Shown here: positions 6,464 to 7,599 of the stretch, piece after piece
Layout: every line of letters begins with the position of its first letter
Position numbering within the stretch: position 1 is the first letter of the stretch
From: Beijerinckiaceae bacterium
GTDB lineage: Bacteria; Pseudomonadota; Alphaproteobacteria; Rhizobiales; Beijerinckiaceae
Direction of reading: 5' to 3'
DNA: 7,599 bases
Assembly (NCBI GenBank): GCA_947455285.1
Contig: CANGOK010000162.1
Location: forward strand, 1 to 7,599
The notes under the pieces: model-generated
What the model saw: the letters and a program-made list of their open reading frames with translations, nothing else
What the model was told of the DNA's origin: nothing
Database searches by the model: none
Made by a program: the position numbers and the translations under genes

Positions 6464-6688
6464 TTTGTCCTCGTTTAGCTATGTGAATTCGTGGACCGGA
6501 TAGCCCGATCGACCTCTGACCGAAACGGCAGCGAACATCGGTCCGCAGCGCTTCGAAAACTTACCGTCCCTGAAAGCTTGATCGCAAGCGAATGGCAAGC
6601 CCCCCAAAAGGAACGGCGGTAGGTAACATACTTCAATGCCCAAGGCGAGAGCGCCTCGGGCCCATAATTCCTTGCCCCCGATCAGGCC
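6464..6688 (-). promoter_or_regulatory. acpP upstream region between fabG and acpP
   Basis: This 225 bp gap holds no plausible gene. It contains a stem-loop near the fabG end (listed separately), an inverted repeat GACCGA/TCGGTC with a 14-base spacer (6518-6523 and 6538-6543), and a short palindrome GCTTG-ATCG-CAAGC (about 6576-6589). Its length and the need for high acpP expression make an acpP promoter likely. I could not pick a -35/-10 pair that stands out; TTGCGA with a weak downstream TAAGTT is the best seen and is not convincing. Confidence 0.4.
6638..6661 (-). terminator. Strong stem-loop after fabG, possible terminator without T-run
   Basis: On the minus strand 6661-6652 pairs with 6647-6638: ten pairs including one G-U, closed by a CTCT loop. 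It starts 27 bases after the fabG stop codon. The downstream sequence ATTGAAGTATGTTACC lacks a run of T, so it may be a transcript-end stabiliser or an inefficient terminator rather than a classical one. On the + strand the same arms carry an A-C mismatch, so the minus-strand RNA is the better-folded one. Confidence 0.45.
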
Positions 6689-7426
6689 TCAGATCATGGC
6701 CATGCCGCCGTTGACATGCAGGGTCTGGCCGGTGACGTAAGCGGCCTCGCGGCTCGCCAGATAGACGAGGGCGGCGGCGATATCTTCGCCCGAACCCAGC
6801 TTCGCGGCGGGAATCGTACCCAGAATCGCCTCTTTTTGCTTATCATTCAGGGCGTCGGTCATGGGGCTCGCGATGAAGCCCGGCGCGATGCAGTTGACGG
6901 TGATGTTGCGGGTGGCGACTTCCGCAGCGAGTGATTTCGACATGCCGATCATGCCGGCCTTCGAGGCGGCGTAATTGCCCTGACCGGGGTTTCCGGTCAC
7001 GCCGACGATGGAGGTGATTCCGATGATGCGGCCAAAACGCCGTTTCATCATGCCCTTAAGCGCGGCGCGCGAGAGCCGGAAGGCCGAGGTGAGGTTGATC
7101 GCCAGCACGGCGTCCCAATCCTCGTCCTTCATGCGCATGAAGAGGCCGTCCTTGGTGACGCCCGCATTATTCACAAGAATGTCGAGTTGGCCCATGGCCG
7201 CTTCGGCCGCAGGGACCAGAGCCTCAACCTCTGCCTTGTCGGCGAGGTTGCAGGGCACGACGTGCACGCGCTCGCCAAGTTCCGCCGCGAGCGCCTCCAG
7301 CGCCTCGCGCCGGGTGCCGGAAATAGCGACAGTGGCGCCCTGCGCATGGAGGGCGCGCGCCATTGCGCCGCCGAGACCGCCGGTCGCGCCTGTCACAAGA
7401 GCGGTCAGGCCATTGAGTTCAAACAT
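6689..7426 (-). CDS. fabG: 3-oxoacyl-[acyl-carrier-protein] reductase
   Basis: FabG reduces 3-ketoacyl-ACP to 3-hydroxyacyl-ACP with NADPH, the first reduction of each elongation round, in the cytoplasm. The protein is 245 residues, standard for this classical short-chain dehydrogenase. Visible features are the Rossmann cofactor motif TGATGGLG (12-19), NNAG (86-89), and the catalytic set Asn111, Ser139, Tyr152 and Lys156 (YAASK). The C-terminus VTGQTLHVNGGMAMI is typical of FabG. The start codon is supported by a strong AGGAG seven bases upstream (7438-7434). The gene starts 20 bp after the fabD stop, so the two are almost certainly cotranscribed. Placement between fabD and acpP separates true FabG from the many other SDR paralogues. 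Confidence 0.97.
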   Translation of the reverse strand: MFELNGLTALVTGATGGLGGAMARALHAQGATVAISGTRREALEALAAELGERVHVVPCNLADKAEVEALVPAAEAAMGQLDILVNNAGVTKDGLFMRMKDEDWDAVLAINLTSAFRLSRAALKGMMKRRFGRIIGITSIVGVTGNPGQGNYAASKAGMIGMSKSLAAEVATRNITVNCIAPGFIASPMTDALNDKQKEAILGTIPAAKLGSGEDIAAALVYLASREAAYVTGQTLHVNGGMAMI

Positions 7427-7446
7427 GTTTAGTCTCCTGAACCGGT

Positions 7447-7599
7447 TCAGCCCTGATGGGCGGTCTTGAAGGCGGCGATATCGGCGGGCGTTCCCACGGA
7501 TGTGCCGGTTGCGCTTTCGGCGATGCGCTTCACGAGGCCCGAGAGGACCTTGCCGGCGCCGAGTTCGTAGAAGGTCGTCACGCCCTGAGCGGCCATGTA
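7447..7599 (-). CDS. fabD: Malonyl-CoA:ACP transacylase, C-terminal end only
   Basis: FabD transfers malonyl from CoA to AcpP to start each elongation cycle. Only the last 50 codons lie in the window; the start and the catalytic Ser/His are beyond base 7599. The visible part reads GVTTFYELGAGKVLSGLVKR, then ends TPADIAAFKTAHQG, which matches the conserved FabD C-terminus in wording and length. The stop TGA is at 7449-7447. The assignment rests on this short C-terminal match together with the position directly upstream of fabG. Confidence 0.9.
   Translation of the reverse strand, partial: YMAAQGVTTFYELGAGKVLSGLVKRIAESATGTSVGTPADIAAFKTAHQG

Noticed and set aside
5756..6478. 240-codon + strand open frame spanning the fabF start, the intergenic gap and acpP
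   Set aside because: It runs antisense through two well-supported genes and an intrinsic terminator and has no family resemblance or supporting ribosome site.
6518..6543. GACCGA/TCGGTC inverted repeat in the acpP leader as a riboswitch or operator
   Set aside because: Arms are only six bases with a 14-base spacer and there is no further structure or known motif. It is noted in the leader entry but not called separately.
7454..7463. TGATGGGCGG, identical to one arm of the palindrome upstream of fabF
   Set aside because: It encodes the last residues of FabD (TAHQ) and has no partner arm nearby, so a chance match is the simpler reading.
7008..7469. 153-codon + strand open frame opposite fabG
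   Set aside because: It is a mirror frame of fabG with Ser/Ala/Arg-rich composition and no domain.

Overview
The window is a GC-rich chromosomal segment from an alphaproteobacterium. It is most likely a member of the Hyphomicrobiales (Rhizobiales), judging by the gene order fabD-fabG-acpP-fabF-mltG-yicC-gmk and by the Rhizobiales-like wording of AcpP and Gmk. The genus cannot be fixed from sequence reading alone. No tRNA, rRNA, CRISPR array, insertion sequence, phage gene or defence gene was seen. Every protein-coding stretch belongs to a well-known housekeeping family.

Layout on the + strand: positions 1-1215 hold the 3' part of radA (DNA repair and recombination ATPase), whose start lies before the window. 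Everything else is on the minus strand. Read in the direction of transcription (right to left), the order is: the 3' end of fabD (7599-7447), fabG (7426-6689), acpP (6463-6224), a clear intrinsic terminator (6205-6175), fabF (6067-4805), mltG (4678-2834), yicC (2768-1881) and gmk (1884-1216). The gmk stop codon abuts the radA stop codon with no base between them.

The genes form a growth-linked set. FabD loads malonyl groups onto AcpP, FabF condenses them with the growing acyl chain, and FabG reduces the 3-ketoacyl product. MltG trims nascent peptidoglycan, YicC is an endoribonuclease-family protein, and Gmk makes GDP from GMP. fabD and fabG are 20 bp apart and probably cotranscribed. acpP has a 225 bp leader region and its own terminator, so it is probably a largely separate, strongly expressed unit. 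fabF then needs its own promoter or read-through. yicC and gmk overlap as ATGA, which suggests translational coupling.

No undescribed system is evident. The points worth a second look are small: a 10-5-10 palindrome upstream of fabF, a roughly 235-residue disordered-looking C-terminal extension on MltG, the zero-gap radA/gmk convergence with a GC-rich hairpin inside the last radA codons, a stem-loop plus T-tract between mltG and yicC, an inverted repeat and a tandem pentamer upstream of mltG, and an Arg next to the AcpP phosphopantetheine site.
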